The notes under the pieces are model-generated. The model was not told the DNA's origin. It did not search any database and was given only the letters and a program-made list of their open reading frames with translations. Shown here piece by piece: positions 63,806 to 64,000 of a stretch of DNA of 64,000 nt. The position numbers and the translations under genes were made by a program. Source of the DNA: JAHELQ01 sp964491915 (GTDB lineage: Bacteria; Acidobacteriota; Aminicenantia; UBA2199); the NCBI GenBank assembly GCA_964491915.1, contig CAZBHS010000008.1:81599-145598 (forward strand). Reading direction: 5' to 3'. Numbering within the stretch: the stretch's first letter is position 1; each line of letters starts with the position of its first letter.

Positions 63806-64000
63806 GTCCTCGCTGCCAATAAATCCTACCCTGCGCCCCAACCGTCCAAGCCGGAACTCGATAATTCCCATTCAGAAATCATCGAGCCCGGCCTTCGAAC
63901 GCCTAACAGGGAATTAAAGGTTTTGTTTCTTTAAGCGCCTATCATAATTGACTAAGAGTTATTTTTTTTATTTTCTTCTCATAAGTATTGAAAAAATAAT

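Overview
The window reads as chromosome of a Gram-negative, probably anaerobic bacterium. It carries LPS genes (heptosyltransferase end, O-antigen ligase, heptose kinase, LptB), outer-membrane barrels, many signal-peptide proteins and a bifurcating-type NADH:ferredoxin/NADPH oxidoreductase pair (NfnAB/SudBA). Large secreted proteins with FN3 or trypsin domains, DUF3857 transglutaminases, S9 and M14 peptidases and a sigma-54/PTS cluster would fit an Acidobacteriota/Aminicenantota-like or deltaproteobacterial-like lineage. That assignment is inference only. A 10-N gap and three frameshifts in neighbouring genes suggest a draft or metagenome assembly.

Layout. 1-2304: LPS genes. 2457-9028: a strong promoter, then lptB-rpoN-hpf-ptsN-hprK-EIIA(Man)-HPr-EI, tightly packed; this is a regulatory phosphotransferase chain with no sugar permease (EIIB/EIIC) in view. 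9385-12039: a secreted M14 peptidase, a structured-RNA candidate and a membrane-anchored thioredoxin. 12036-22549 (minus): YceI, GNAT, Omp85-type barrel, aminotransferase, DUF523/DUF1722, diguanylate cyclase, DUF192, Pcm, and two DUF3857 transglutaminase-like proteins, one without its catalytic Cys and His. 22727-27859: an apparently leaderless small secreted protein, a PDZ-containing histidine kinase, an NtrC-type regulator and an RsuA-type pseudouridine synthase. 27875-31159 (minus): glgC, efp, a degenerate zincin-like protein and tRNA-Ala.

31797-36952 is the most interesting stretch. A cassette of a Ycf46-like AAA+ ATPase, a Ycf35-like DUF1257 protein, DUF2997, a two-TM protein and a small radical-SAM activase-like protein runs without a break into an AT-rich islet. 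The islet encodes a YwgA-like winged-helix protein, a PD-(D/E)XK nuclease-like protein and unknown small proteins. Its function is unknown.

36964-45081: a BioD-like/DRTGG protein, a Fur/PerR regulator, and a minus-strand unit of response regulator, hybrid kinase and a PEP/pyruvate-binding-domain protein with receiver-like N-terminal domains. 45261-48805: a duplicated zinc-ribbon protein, NfnA/SudB, and NfnB/SudA fused to the same zinc-ribbon module. 48795-50606: dinB-lexA with a GTTC-N7-GTTC LexA box over the promoter. 50630-58861: a coiled-coil protein, a barrel, an HTH-TM protein, a trypsin-like protease broken by the gap, an S9 peptidase, a DUF4097 protein and a MATE exporter. 58936-63342: frameshifted secreted proteins. 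63554-63805: a perfectly phased 21-bp tandem array.
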